A program made the position numbers and the translations under genes. DNA of 64,000 nucleotides from Strongylocentrotus droebachiensis (Eukaryota > Echinodermata > Echinoidea > Camarodonta > Strongylocentrotidae), in NCBI GenBank assembly GCA_035222895.1, contig JAVYIG010000034.1:558001-622000 (forward strand). Reading direction: 5' to 3'. The notes below the pieces were generated by a model. That model ran no database searches and was not told the origin of the DNA. It saw only the letters and a program-made list of their open reading frames with translations. Shown here one piece after another: positions 32,901 through 47,000 of this stretch. Numbering within the stretch: position 1 is the stretch's first letter; each line of letters opens with the position of its first letter.

Positions 32901-35900
32901 TAACACCACCAGATATAAGAAATTAAATTTTCCACAATTCAAAAGATTAAAGCAAAATCAACAAAAATGCATGGGTGTAAAAGTGATAAAAATCCTAAGT
33001 GGGTGAGAGTGTGAAATACTAAAAAAGGCTATCCTTCCTTAAAAGTTGTGATTTAGTTTTTAGGAGATCAAAATTCCCAAGCTGGCTCCATAACATGTAC
33101 AGTGTACAGTGTATGCTGTAATCCTTTACCATCATATATGACATTTAAATAGAATATCAAAAAAACCTCACATGGAGAGCTTGATGGCATAAATGTGCTA
33201 AGATTCTTACCTGCAGCATCTATGAGTTGTAAAAGCCAGCTTCTGGTGCATCTACTACCATATAATTTCATTAGACTCATTCCAGGAACTTGTACACTAT
33301 TACGATTTACATATTTAGCATCCTGCCAATGTTGGGGACATCAACTGGCAAAATACCAAAGTTGATAATACCAGGGGTCTGGCTTGAAGACTAATTACAT
33401 CAAATTCAGTACAAACAAGTAAATTCCTAGAAGGGACCAAGTTGGAATGTTCATATATCCCTGTATACAACAAGTTTCCTAACACAGTATATATTCTCCT
33501 TTTGGTCATTTCCTTTTTCACATCTTGCATTGGTTTTATATGGGGTTGTCCCGTACGTCACACACTTGTCCCGTACGTCACATTTCTTAATTTGATTATG
33601 TAATCAACACAGAATTTTTGTAATTTTTGTAAAACCTATTTTTTGTTAGGTATTCATCTAAATTAGAACTTCCTAGAATATCTTTAAAAAAAAAAAATAT
33701 TTTCATAATTAAAATTAAACAAATTATGATCAAATTGTGACGTACGGGACATCACACTTTGGAACCTACCTCATTTGCATAATTAATTAATTTTGAAAGT
33801 TTTTATATTTTTTTCCTATTTTCTAGCATGATGGTCTTCAAGTCCTGAGATATTTAATTTTAAACAAATAATTCAAACGAGATACAAAAATAAAAATGTA
33901 ATGTCCCGTACGTCACGCTTATTAATAAAAATCGAAGTTCGTGACCTTGGCACTCTTCGTATTTTGATAATTTTTTTATTTTTTTATCAGATTCATAAAA
34001 TTCATAGTTTCAGCTTTAAAATGAGGTATAGTTTGTTAAATATATATAAAGATGAAATTTGACCCCCAGAGGGGACAATAGCTTGGACCTGCCCTGGTAC
34101 AATGTACAGTAAGCTGTTAGTCTAAATAGTGAAGAGCACATTAATTAATCCAAGGGAAAGTATTTTAATATCTTAATTCCTCTGTTTCTGATCGATGTAT
34201 ACCTTGCACTACTACAATTATAATTGCCAGAATTATTTACTTCAATCACTTTTACCACAGATATATACATGTATACATGCAGACGCGTACGCAGGGGGGG
34301 GGGGGGGGTTCGGAGGTTAACCCCCCCCCCCCCCCCCCCCCCCCACTCAAATTTGTTTTATTGTAAAATTATTCAGCGTCTGGCTGAGTCATTGCAAAAA
34401 AATTGTGACCCCCCCCCCCCCCCCCACAAAAAAAAAAAAAAAGTGCTCTTACCCCCGATCGATTGTAATGCCTTGCACTAGTACAATTATTATTGCCAGA
34501 ATTATTTACTTCAATTACTTTTACCACAAATATATACTGTACATGTACATGTTACCTTCACATTACTTGTACATGTAAGTCACAAACTTACAATAGAGTG
34601 ATACTGTTAAAGTAATTATTTCCATCCCTCTGTGTCTGGTCGATTCTACTTGTATAGTGTGCCATTAATTGTGATTGCATCCATGCTATTAATAGAATGG
34701 CAGAGAATTCTTCACTAAGTTGATATTACACTATACTGTGGTTGTCTGGTTGACCACTTATAAAGTATAATGTAATTTTGGTCAGAATACATACGTGTAC
34801 ATTGTACAAGTACTTGCATGGCTTATCGAATACTTGTAATCCAAAATCCACACTCCAGAGATGGATTTTTCAATTTTGTATTTTTGTCGTGACGAAATAT
34901 TGGATTGTGAGAAAAATCTATGAATTTGCTTGCAGTGTAAATGCCACTACATGTACATGTATGTATTAGTGGAATTTACAGAGATTGCTCTGGCCGCCCA
35001 CCCACATCAAGATAATGTAAATACAAGCATTGGCTGTCTCTGTTTGACCACTTTAATCTGATAAGCATTTAAATGAATAAACAATATTTCCCCTTTGTCA
35101 TTGAGCTGATCTGTGTGGCTTTGAAGTACTGTACTACTGTACATGTACCAACTGGTATTTCAAAAAATGTTTATTCCCATACAAGAAACAACTCAAAATA
35201 TATATCTTTTCAATGATGCATTTAATTAAATCATGTTTCATAGATTACAATGTAATTTCAGATGATTATTTTTGTTGTTTAATATTGTTTTATTTATTAA
35301 TTGTAGAATAAGGTATTGATATTGTTTTGTATTTCTAAGTGTAGATCTTGGATGTAAAGTGCATCGAGAGTTCTGTCAGTTCTGAAATGCGCTATATATA
35401 AAAATGTATAATTATTATTATTATACATTGCACATTTACAAGTTCAGATAATTTAAGATCATGTCATGAATTTATGATCTCATTCGATGATTGTATTTCT
35501 TTAAACGAATCAAGAAAGAAATCTTTGGAATTCAGAAAATATTTAGTTATTTATTTTATTCATTAGATTATCGCCAGGGTAAACAATTTGTTCTTCCATA
35601 GAACCTGGAAAATACAATACAATTTTATGCAGGGAAAAAGATATTCAAAACATTTTGGGGGCTACTTTACAAGCTTACTTGCATGAAACACTCTTTAATT
35701 TGTTTTGCATTGATCTCTATGCAAATTCGTTGGGCTCTTTTATGACTTTCGGGGGCTCTTTTTGGCATTTCGGGGGCAAATTAGCCCCGAGCCTCCGTGT
35801 TTTTTTTCCCTGATTAAATGTACAGGTAAAATTGTATGAAATAGTATCAAAGTAGCATAAATCTTGCAAATAATTTGTTACATGGGCAAGTGTAAATAAA

Positions 35901-38900
35901 TTTAAGAAAAAATGAACTGAATTCAATTTACGACACAAAATGATCAGTTATTATTATTAATCATACCGGTAAACACAGAATGCAATTTGTCAAGATGATT
36001 GAGGTCAATGAGAGCTCAACTCCATTTATATATATTAGTTTACACGTATGTAAACAAAATTCTTGTACTCTGATACTGTTAATATTCATGCACTTTGTTT
36101 GATTGTTTCCTAAAACAACACAGGATTCATCCTACAATACAAGTACCTGTTCATGTAAATGTAGGTGTTCAAAAGATGGACACGACGTGACTCCTTTTTC
36201 CTCTGATTAAATCAAATTTTATCGAGTGCATGCACAGGTGAATGAAATAAATTATAACGAGGCACATAACAAAGATTTATGCATTGAATTTGATAACAAC
36301 ACTGTACATGTACATTACAAAAATGGCTTTATTATTGTTGGTTTTGTTTTGTTGTATCTTGTCAGAAACCTATAGCAGCGGGATGCGTTCCTCCTGAGAA
36401 CCTGGGCCTACCGGAGATCCAGGAACCGCCCATCCCACCTCAGAAGGACAACATCCCACTCTTCTTGAAAGGACTGCCTCCAAGGTTTGTCTTAATTGCA
36501 CAGTGCGCATGTCGTTTGTTCGGAGCCAGAAGAGCGTTAACTCAACTCGCTGTAGACAGGGTTAACATCCTTCTGGCTCCAAATACATGTAGACGATATG
36601 CAATGAAAGTAAAAGTAGTCTAGTGGATGTTATGATAACTCAGAGATATACAGATATAGTTTAGAGTTATAATAGTTTAGACTGCCTCTAAGGTTTGTCT
36701 TGCACAATGCACATGTCGTCTGTTCGGAGCTAGAAGGGCTTTATTAACTCATTTCATTTTATAAAGAGTTAACATCCTTCTGGCTCCAAACAGCCAATAT
36801 TTAACAGAAAATGACAGTAGTCTAGTAGTAGATATTATGATAGCTCAGAGGTATAATAAGAGATTAGACTGCCTCCAAGGTCTGCCTTGGACAATGCACA
36901 TGACGTCTGTTCAGAGCCAGAAGGGCGTTAACTCATCTCACTGTATACAGGGTTAACATCCTTCTGGCTCCAAACAGACGCTATTCAACGAAAGTAAAAG
37001 TAGTCAAGTGGATATTATGATAACTCAGAAGTATAATAGTTGAGAAAATTATAGTTTAGAGTTATCATAAATTAGAGGTATTATAATCTGGAGATATAAT
37101 AGATGTAAGAGATATGATTGTTTAGAGGTATAAAAGTTTAAAACACAGCTTAGATATAAAAAAAAGCTCCCCCCCCCCCTCTCAGAAGGATAAAGTCCCA
37201 GGTTTTTGTGTCTTGCACATTATACACATACATGTACATGTACATGTACATCTAGAAGAAAACAAAATTAGTTTTGTAAAGATTATTGCCCCCCCCCCCC
37301 CAATACAACAGGGGCCCGTTGCACAAAACTTACCATTGATGGTAACTTTGCCATCAATGGTAACTACCATGGAAACCTTGATTTTGATTGGCTGTTGAGC
37401 CCTGTTCATTTCTTTTTTTAATATTCATCTCAATTTCATGTACACTGTTCATTCAGGGGCATCACTAGGCACTATGCAATTTCTTTTAGGGGGATGTACA
37501 TGTGTACATGTGGGATTACAAATTTCTGACAAGGCATCTTTTTCATTAATGTTCTTGGAACTTATTATACAAATTACACAACAGAAAAATTATTCATGGA
37601 TTTGTCACACCCTGACACCCGTCTCGCAACGAACCTGTAGACATATAGGTTCGTTATTTGGATGATTTGTGTGAATGTAATTGGCAAAGTGCAATGTTCC
37701 AGGGCATGGACAGTGTAGTACTGGAAATGTATGTGTTTCAATTACAGGTCTTTTATCTGTTGCAAATACACATGCAATTTTGTATTCTCTATGTACATGA
37801 AGGCTGTACATTTTGATATGAACCTGTCTTTCCTCTTTCTTGTATTGTGTCCTTTTAATGCAGTACCAGTTGCTTGTGTTTCTTTTTTGCCTTTCTAAAT
37901 CTGTGTTGTGTGTCCTTTGTTGGATCATCTTTTTCTTGATTTGATTTGTTGTTCTCGTTTTATAACTGGCTATACTTTTCTCCATTTGTTACATTTTCGT
38001 TTGGGTATTCCTCATATATGCTTTATTTTACTGCTTCTTTATCTTTTTTTTTCATCCAACCTTTGTTCATTCTCTCGTTTCTTTTTCATTTCTATACAAT
38101 ATTGCCCTATTTGCTTTTCTGTTAAATATGCATTCAGCTGATTGCTGTTCTAACTTAAAATTTTTCCCATTCCCCAAATTTCCTCCACCGATGATGTTGC
38201 ATGTCATAATTCATAGGCAAGTTTTTATCATTGCTCTTATCCTTTCAGATGGCAGAATTATGTTATCCGTTCAGCGGTATCCTTTGCAATGGTGTTTGGG
38301 TATGCTCTTATCATCTACATTGGCCCTGTAGGACTCACTGGATTGGTAAGCCCCAACTGTTAGGAGCAGAGCCTTCTAAAGGGGGATCCCCCCCCCCCTT
38401 CCCCAATTAAACAGGCCTGGTAATTTCCCGATTCAGATCGGTTTCCTGATTTTTTGATTTTTTTTTTTTTTTTTCTTTCCCAATGTTGTTTCTTCTTCCC
38501 GGTTTTTACTAAAAAGGGGGAAGGGGAATGTTGTTAGATGCCACTTTTGTCATGTTGTGTGATGCTCTCATCATTTATGCTGGACCTGTACGTCTCAGCT
38601 CCGTCCCTCACAGATAAAATATGAAAGTATCCTCTTTTTTTCTTTTGGTTTAGTGGAGAAATACTGTATGCCTTGGTGTACCCAAACTGATTTTATTTTT
38701 TTTAATCTGGTGGACTTACTTGATATGTAAATTCCAAATGTTATGTTCAAAACATTAAAAAAAGAAGAAGAAGAAAAATCACTTTTCTTCTGAGCAATTT
38801 GACTTTTGTGTGAAAATGAAACCAGTGTTTATAAAGTAAACATAATTTGTCATTAAGATTATTGTTAGTCTTGCCGCATTCCAAAGACGCATCCATAAAG

Positions 38901-41900
38901 TTGGGGGAATTCCATTGTAACAAAGTGACACAGAATTTTTTTTTTGTTTAAACTTCAATCAAATACTGGTTCAAGCTACCTTTTTTGAAGTCATGATCAT
39001 GATAATTACCCACCACAACAAAGTCATGTAAAGAATTCTTGGACTCTGAAATACTTTAAAGCCCCACTGCACTACTTATAGCTACTTGCGCCCTCTATAT
39101 AGCAAACAATGCCTAAACGATGTCTGTTGGTCTCCCAAGATCCTCTGTTTCTTATGTTAATTGAGAGCTGGTTTGATGTTTGATGAGATAAGCAACTGTC
39201 AGCAACCTTGCAGGGAGGTCTAATCCCCATGGCTAAACTAGTGCAGACAGGCTTTAAACATGAATTTGCACCTTTCTCATCTAGATTTTACTGATCGAGG
39301 TGATGTGCTTCAAGGAGATCATCAGCATCGGGCACGCTGTCTATCGCACGCAGAACCTGCCCTGGTTCAGGACGCTCAGCTGGTACTTTCTTGCCTGTGC
39401 CAACTACTTTGTCTACGGACAGAGTCTCAAGGATTACTTTGGCATCGTGCTGAGAAGGGAGTTGGTAAGTAGAGGGAAATAAGGGAAATGACTTGTTTCA
39501 AAGGTTAGGAAGCTTAGCCAAATGTAGTACAGTCAAACCTGCTTTAGTGACCACCTGTCTAAAAAGACCACATTTTTGGTTTCCCTTGAAAATAGTTTCT
39601 CATTGAAACATGTACTAAAGGAACCTGTCTACAAAGACCACTTTTTGTGCTTCCCTTGGGCGGTCGCTATAGACAGGTTTGACTTTAGCACGATCAGACA
39701 TATCCAGAATGTAATATGCAAAATTATTGACAATAGTAGGTAAGTTTTGTGATAGGCGAAGAGAAATAACTTATTTCAAAGGCAAGGAACCTGAGCCAAA
39801 TGTAGTAGCACGAACAGACATGATCGGAATGTAAAATGCATACTTAATGACAATCATAGGTAAGTGTTGTGATAGGCAAAAGGAAATCAATTGTTTCAAA
39901 GGCAAGAAATCTTAGCTAAATGTAGTAGCACGAACAGACATGATCGGAATGTAAAATGCATACTTAATGACAATCATAGGTAAGTGTTGTGATAGGCAAA
40001 AGGAAATAACTTATTTCAAAGGCAAGGAACCTGAGCCAAATGGAGTAGCACTAACATACATGATCAGAATGTAAAATGCATAGTTAATGACAATCATAGG
40101 TAAGTGTTGTGATAGGCAAAAGGAAATCAATTGTTTCAAAGGCAAGAAATCTTAGCTAAATGTAGTGGCACGAAGAGACGCGTCCGGAATGTAAAATGCG
40201 TAATTGTTGACAGTCATAAGTAAGTGTCGCGATAGGCAAAGAGAAATAACTTGTTTCAAAGCCAAGGAAGCTTAGCCAAATGTAGTGGCACGAACAGACG
40301 CATTCGCAAAGTAAAATGTATATGTTGAAAACCGTAGGTTAGTGTCGTGATAGGCAAAGGGAAATAATCGACTCTGGACGTTGCGACCGCAGTAGGCCTA
40401 CCTATTCATGTGCGTTCAATGTATGCGAACCAAAGCGTGAGGAGAACTTCGGTCTGTTTCGCGAATGCTAGCACGCTGACCCAGTTAATCAAGTCTATTC
40501 GTTTACGTGCAGTTATCCAAAAGAAGTCGTAGATGGGCATCAACCAGTTTTTGCCATGCTATACCCCCTTTAAGCTGAATCATTCTGTTGATATTGAAAA
40601 AAATATGATATTCCCTTTTTGTTTCCCTTATTTTGCAGAATATCTTGCAGCCATTTATTGACTACTACAGATTCCTCTCATTCTGGCTGTATGTTATTGG
40701 TAAGTGACATTTAAATAGTTTGAAGGGTTTATTGCCGTTTAGTCTACAACCAGTTCATCTACTACCCAATTGGTCTATTCCCATATGGTGTACACCCAGC
40801 CCGTCTACTATCCACACCCATAGGAAAGAAATGAGCCTGCCGTATACTCCTGCGGCAGACTTGCCGCAGATCTGCAGCAGACCTGCCGCAGACAGTCATC
40901 TTTTTCACATGCAAATTAGTTTTGCCGCAGACTTGCCGCATACTCTTTCAGTATGATGAAGAGTCTGCGGCAGGTCTGCCGCAGACTTGCTGCAGACCTG
41001 CCGCATACTCTTTCAGTATGATGAAGAGTCTGTGGCAGGTCTGCCGCAGACTTGCTGCAGACCTGCCGCATACTCTTTCATATCCAGTACGTGGCAATAA
41101 AGTATGCATGTAGAAGAACCAGTGATAAACTGATTGATACTTCATAATTGATATTGGCAATATCGATATTATCAATTAGGTAATACCAATATATATCAAT
41201 ATTACCAATTAGGTATATTCTATTCTCAATTGTATCAACTCCATCACATAGATCATTTGAAGTGTATTCAAGAGTAACATTTAAAGTGACACAGGCTCGT
41301 ACACATATATATACTAAATATGTATATTGTTTCTTGGTTAGTAATCATATAATCAATATCAATCTATCAATCTATTGCTAAAACGTGACTGTAATTGTAA
41401 CATGATCAGACAAAATAATCTATTGGTTAATAATGGCAAAAGGAAAATAGAAATCACAAAAATGATGTGCATTGTCTTAATTTGCTTAACAAATCATGAT
41501 AAATGTATTTTTCTGTCACACGTGTAAAGTAATAATGAATATGCATGAGATGATTGGTTTCAATTGGTTTCAATTGGCCCTATTAGACTTTAATGGGATT
41601 TCAATTGGACCAATCTGCCCCATTAGACTTTAAAAGGTTTTCAATTGGTTTCAATTGGACCAATTGAAGTCCAACTTCAGGCCAATTGGGGTCCCATTAA
41701 AGTCTAATGGGGCATAGGCCAATGGGGCCAATGGGCCCAATTGGTCCAATAGGGACAATCTGGACCAATTGAAACCATCTGAAGTCCTATTAAAAGTCCC
41801 ATTGAAACCTGTTAAAACCTATTGAGACCAATTGAAACCAATTGAAAATTCAATTGGTGTTCAATTAGTTTCAATTGGATTTTCGTCTTGGGTAGTTACA

Positions 41901-43973
41901 ACAAAAAAGTGAGTTAGTGGGGATGAAGATAAGATCACATATGGCACAACAAAAAAGTTTGAAACAGTCCGTTAATTCCTCAGTCTCCTCTTATGTAATA
42001 AATTCCTCTTATGGTACCAGTTGAACTTGAAGCAAATTGTTTGGTTTGACAGAAGCTAAAAAGACAATTAACAGTGCTAATTAACACAGGAGTTTACAAG
42101 ATCATGGGCTCAGCCTGCAACCTCATATGGTACTGCATGTCCTACAAAATGGCCGCCTATAGCCTTGCTTCAGACTGTATAATTTCCCACTTTTCTGTGG
42201 CAGACTTGCCGCAGACTGTTCCTGTGGCGTACTGGTATGCGGCAAGTCTGGAGCAAAGTTTCGCCCTGCCGCAGACCGTTCCTGTGGCATACTAGTATGC
42301 GGCAAGTCTGGAGCAAAGTTTCATCCTGCCGCAGATCTGCCGCAGACTGTTCCTGTGGCATACTAGTATGCAGCAAGTCTGGAGCAAAGTTTCATCCTGC
42401 CGCAGATCTGCCGCAGACTGTTCCTGTGGCATACTAGTATGCGGTAAGTCTGCAGCAAAGTTTCATCCTGCCGCAGATCTGCCGCAGACTGTTCCTGTGG
42501 CATACTGGTATGCGGCAAGTCTGCACCAAAATTTCAGCCTGCCGCAGATCTGCCGCAGACTGTTCCTGTGGCATACTGGTATGCGGCAAGTCTGCAGCAA
42601 AATTTCTTTCTGCCGCATACTTCGGCATACTCTTTGCCGCAGACTAAAAGTCTGCCGCAGATCTGCGGCAGGTCTGCGGCATACTTTTCACTTTCCTATG
42701 GGCAATGGTCTAATAATCACTTCGTCTACTTATCATTTGGTCTGATGACCATTTAGGCTAATAGTCATTGGTCTAATTTATGGTCGGTCTAATCTTCGAT
42801 AAAGTGTACTACCCATTTGGTCTATTGATCATTAAAGATAAATTTGAGTTCTGGTAAAAAAAGATAATTAATTCTCACAAAATCTAACGAAACTTACACT
42901 GAATGTTCAAGATAACAAATAAATGTCATGTGCCAAACAATTTGGAAGAAAATGTATACTGGCTGAGTAATGAGCATGGAAAGATAAGGAAATCAAGGTA
43001 GTACTAGCCCCAACACCATTTGTGCTGTCCCATATACATCTTTCTGTGTATAGTGATTGTTACTTTACCAAGACTGGGCCAAATTTATGATGATTTTGAT
43101 GACTCCAGAACCGTGCAGTACACACCAATACTTTAACATGCTATATATGTTCAAATTTTTCTGATCCATTCCACACCTTTTCTTTCAAAATGCAATCGCA
43201 ATTACCAGAACTCACTTTTATCTTTAATTTTAGTCAAATTTCCAGTAATTTCCAGTTTGTCTAGTGTTCATTATGTCTACTATCCATACGGTCAAATAAT
43301 AATTTAATCATAAATAATAATAATCATCAAACTGGGTAGGAGACACACTTGTTGTAGACCAAACGGCAACTCACCGTTTGCATTCAGACAGGCTGATTGC
43401 ATTCTTCTCTACTAACTTAGAGCAAGCACAAATGAGTCTGGTGAATGTGGACTAGCCCAACTGACCCAATGTCTACCAATGCATACATGTATTGGAGGGT
43501 CACTTGGTAGAGATACATGTAGTTACAAAAGATCAGGCTCATATCCAATTATTGTCATGGAAACGAGTGAATATTCAATATTATGATGTGTGAAATTTGT
43601 TAACTTGTGTGTAGGCTATTAGCCTATACAGGAGTTAAGCTTGAATTTTGAAGTTAACATTTAATCTAAAATAATTTTTTCGTAAGACTCTGACGAACAT
43701 GTGTGAGTCAATAAATAGAAGGTTGGAAGAAGAGGATAGTTTGCCTATGGATGATATGTTCAATTTTATTGTTATGAATATGTAAGACTTTTACTTTATA
43801 TGTTGCCATCACAATCAAAAAGTTGTAGTGTATGAACTGTTCTTTTCGACTGACAAATCTTTGGGATCAAAAACATATTTATCTCTTTAATTAATGGGTA
43901 AGAAGATGTGATTGAATACATGAGAAGTTCTATTGTTTTTGTTTGTTTTTTGTTAATCTCTCCCTCTCTCTCA

Positions 43974-44014
<41 letters not shown>

Positions 44015-44022
44015 TCTCTATC

Positions 44023-44081
<59 letters not shown>

Positions 44082-47000
44082 CTCTCTAGGCTTTATGATG
44101 TTTGTTCTATCACTCCAGAAGAAACAATACCTTGTGCAATTCACTCTGGTAAGTTTGGTTCATTCCTTTCTCAGTCTATACCCTATACACACTACGGCTA
44201 GTATATTACTCACAATATTACTCGATTTCATTGTACATGTATTTCTATGAGCATGCAGAAAATAGACTACGATAAATTTTCTATTTTCAAAGCTCCCCAT
44301 CTGAAGCTTCATACTTCAATTGCACTGTGTGCCTTTTTTGCTGTAATCATCGTCATATCCTAGTCTTTATACTGTAATGTTTAAAGTGAGACTGCACCAC
44401 TTGTAGCTACATGTACTTGCGCCTTCTATACAGCCAACAATGTCACAGCGGATTTCATTGATCCCCTATGGTCCCCTTTTTCTTATGTTAATTGAGAGCT
44501 GATGTGATGAGATAACCACCTGTTAGTGACCATGGTGGGAGGTCTAATCCCTCCCGGCCAAACTAGTACAGATAGACTTTAAGTCTTGGTGCCTTTGTGT
44601 GAATTCAATTAGCTTCTCTTGAGGTAACCTAAAAAAAAATAATATAAGCAATTCAGGGCTGTAAACTGTAAAGTAGATTTGATGTTAGTATAAATACTAA
44701 AAAATTGATAAGTTTACTTGTATGGTTTCATGCCACATATCAACTGAAAATTATCAAGTTTTTCCATTTAAAAAAAAATAATGGGTACATTCATATGTGT
44801 TTTGTAAACATGGATTGTTAATTTAATATGGGTTTACATATATATATATCTTAACAAGTAAAAAAACAAATGATATGAATTGATTTTTTAAATTTTATTA
44901 CAATTCAAGGGAAAGTTAAGACTTATGTTAAATGTCAATTTAGTTTGTTTCTACTCTGCATTTTCTATTCTGCATGCATGCTGTATGTCCTTCTAGGAAA
45001 ACAATTAATAATAATACTCAGTTTTTATATAGCGCTTATTAGAATCACTAAGCGCTTCCAAACTTGGAGAATATTACCCCAGCTTTAGCCGTGCTGCCAT
45101 TGCGGCGCTATAGCATTTCAATTAATTATTTCCTGCCAGGTACCCATTTACATCACCTGGGATGAGTGTGGCAAATGTAGATTAATGTCTTGCCAAAGGA
45201 CATTAGTGCCAAGCTGGTCTCGAACCGCGGACCTTGTGATCGACAGTCCGGTGACTTAACCACTCAACCATGGCACCTCTACCTAATAGCTCGGAAGTGT
45301 AGACATACATGTATGTGCCTTTTGTAAATTTTGTATGTAGAGTACATTTAAATGTAAAATAATTAATGTATTTCTTAATTGCCATTGAACATTTCTCCTA
45401 TCCTGCTCTAGTTTGGCTGGACCCACATAGCCCTACTGATCGTGGTCACTCAGTCCAACCTCATTGTCCAGACGCTCTTTGACGGCATGATATGGTTCCT
45501 CCTCTCAACGACCTGCGTCATCTGCAATGATATCATGGCATACATGTTTGGTAAGTCCTGGATTCTCAGCCTGCTTTAGTAACTACCTGTATAGAAAGAC
45601 CACCTGTCTATAAAGACAACATGATATCATGGCATACATGTTTGGTAAGTCCTGAGGATTCTTGGTACAGTCAAACCTGCCTTAGTGACCACCTGTATAG
45701 AAAGACCACCTGTCTATAAAGACAACATGATATCATGGAATACATGTTTGGTAAGTCCTGAGGATTCTTGGTACAGTCAAACCTGCCTTAGTGACCACCT
45801 GTATAGAAAGACCACCTGTCTATAAAGACAACATGATATCATGGCATACATGTTTGGTAAGTCCTGAGGATTCTCAATACAGTCAAACCTGCTTTAGTGA
45901 CCACCTCTATAGAAAGACCACCTGTATAATTATAAAGTCCACATTTTTCATTTCCCTTGAATCTGGTTTGCATTGAAATCTATCCTATAGGAACCTGTAC
46001 ATAAAGACCACCTGCCTATAAAGACCACTATTCTTGTCTCCTTTGAGCTTTCCTTATTTACAGGTTTCATTGTACATGTATGATAATTTGTAACTTTTTT
46101 CTCAATTGAATTGACCAATCACAGAGAATTGTCTTGCTCTGTTGGCCTATAATAATATGAGGTTGTTGTATAGCGCATATCACATTATACAAGGTCTCAA
46201 TGCGCTACCAAAGAGCTTTGGAAATTATTACCCCAGCTTTAGCTCTGGCAGCCGTAATCAGCGTACAGTGCATTTTAAGGAATAATCCGACCAGGTACTC
46301 CTTTACCTCACCTAGGCTGAGTGTGGCAAATGTAGATTCATACCTTGCCAAAGGGCATTAGTGCCGCAGCAGGACTTGAACCGCTGACCTTGTAATCCAC
46401 AGTCCGGTGACATATCCGATGTGACAAAGTGCATACAGACTACATAATAATAATATCATATAATCTGGATTTATATTACGCTTTATACAAAATACTGTGT
46501 CTAAGCCCTTAACAGATTTTATTATCCTGGTCATCGGATTCATTCACGCACAATGTGCACCATCTCCACTCCCGGAGAGTATTCCTAACATATGGTTACT
46601 GTGATGTGCACCATCTCCACTCCCTGGAGAGTATTCCTAGCATATGGTCACTGTGATGTGCACCATCTCCACTACCTGGAGAGTATTCCTAACATATGGT
46701 CACTGTGACGGCATATGGAATTTACTAACACATGATGTCTTGCACTCTCTCAGTAACTTTGCTATGTCAAATTCTCTTTCTCTGATCTTGCAGGTTTCTT
46801 CTTTGGGAGGACATCATTGATCAAGCTTTCACCTAAGAAGACATGGGAAGGTTTTATTGGTGCCCTCTTCTCTACTGTTATCTACAGCTTCTTCGTGAGT
46901 ACATCTGTGCATCATAAATAATACATATATAAGATTTATGTTCGAAAGAAAATGAAGAAGTCCTATGCTAATCTCAGAGCTCCTAGATCTTCTAGGATAA

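Noticed and set aside
39720-40370. Regular 120-bp spacing considered as a CRISPR-like array
   Set aside because: The whole unit is repeated with no unique spacers, in an animal intron; it is a tandem repeat that starts at a splice donor.
40720-42756. Cys/Arg-rich frames in the TGCCGCAGA arrays
   Set aside because: Open only because the repeat unit lacks stops in some frames; the protein would be a translated tandem repeat and the frames change between units.
45211-45283. Possible tRNA gene (A and B boxes, partly pairing acceptor stem)
   Set aside because: The anticodon stem does not pair and the sequence continues into a SINE body shared with 46.2 kb, so it is a SINE head.
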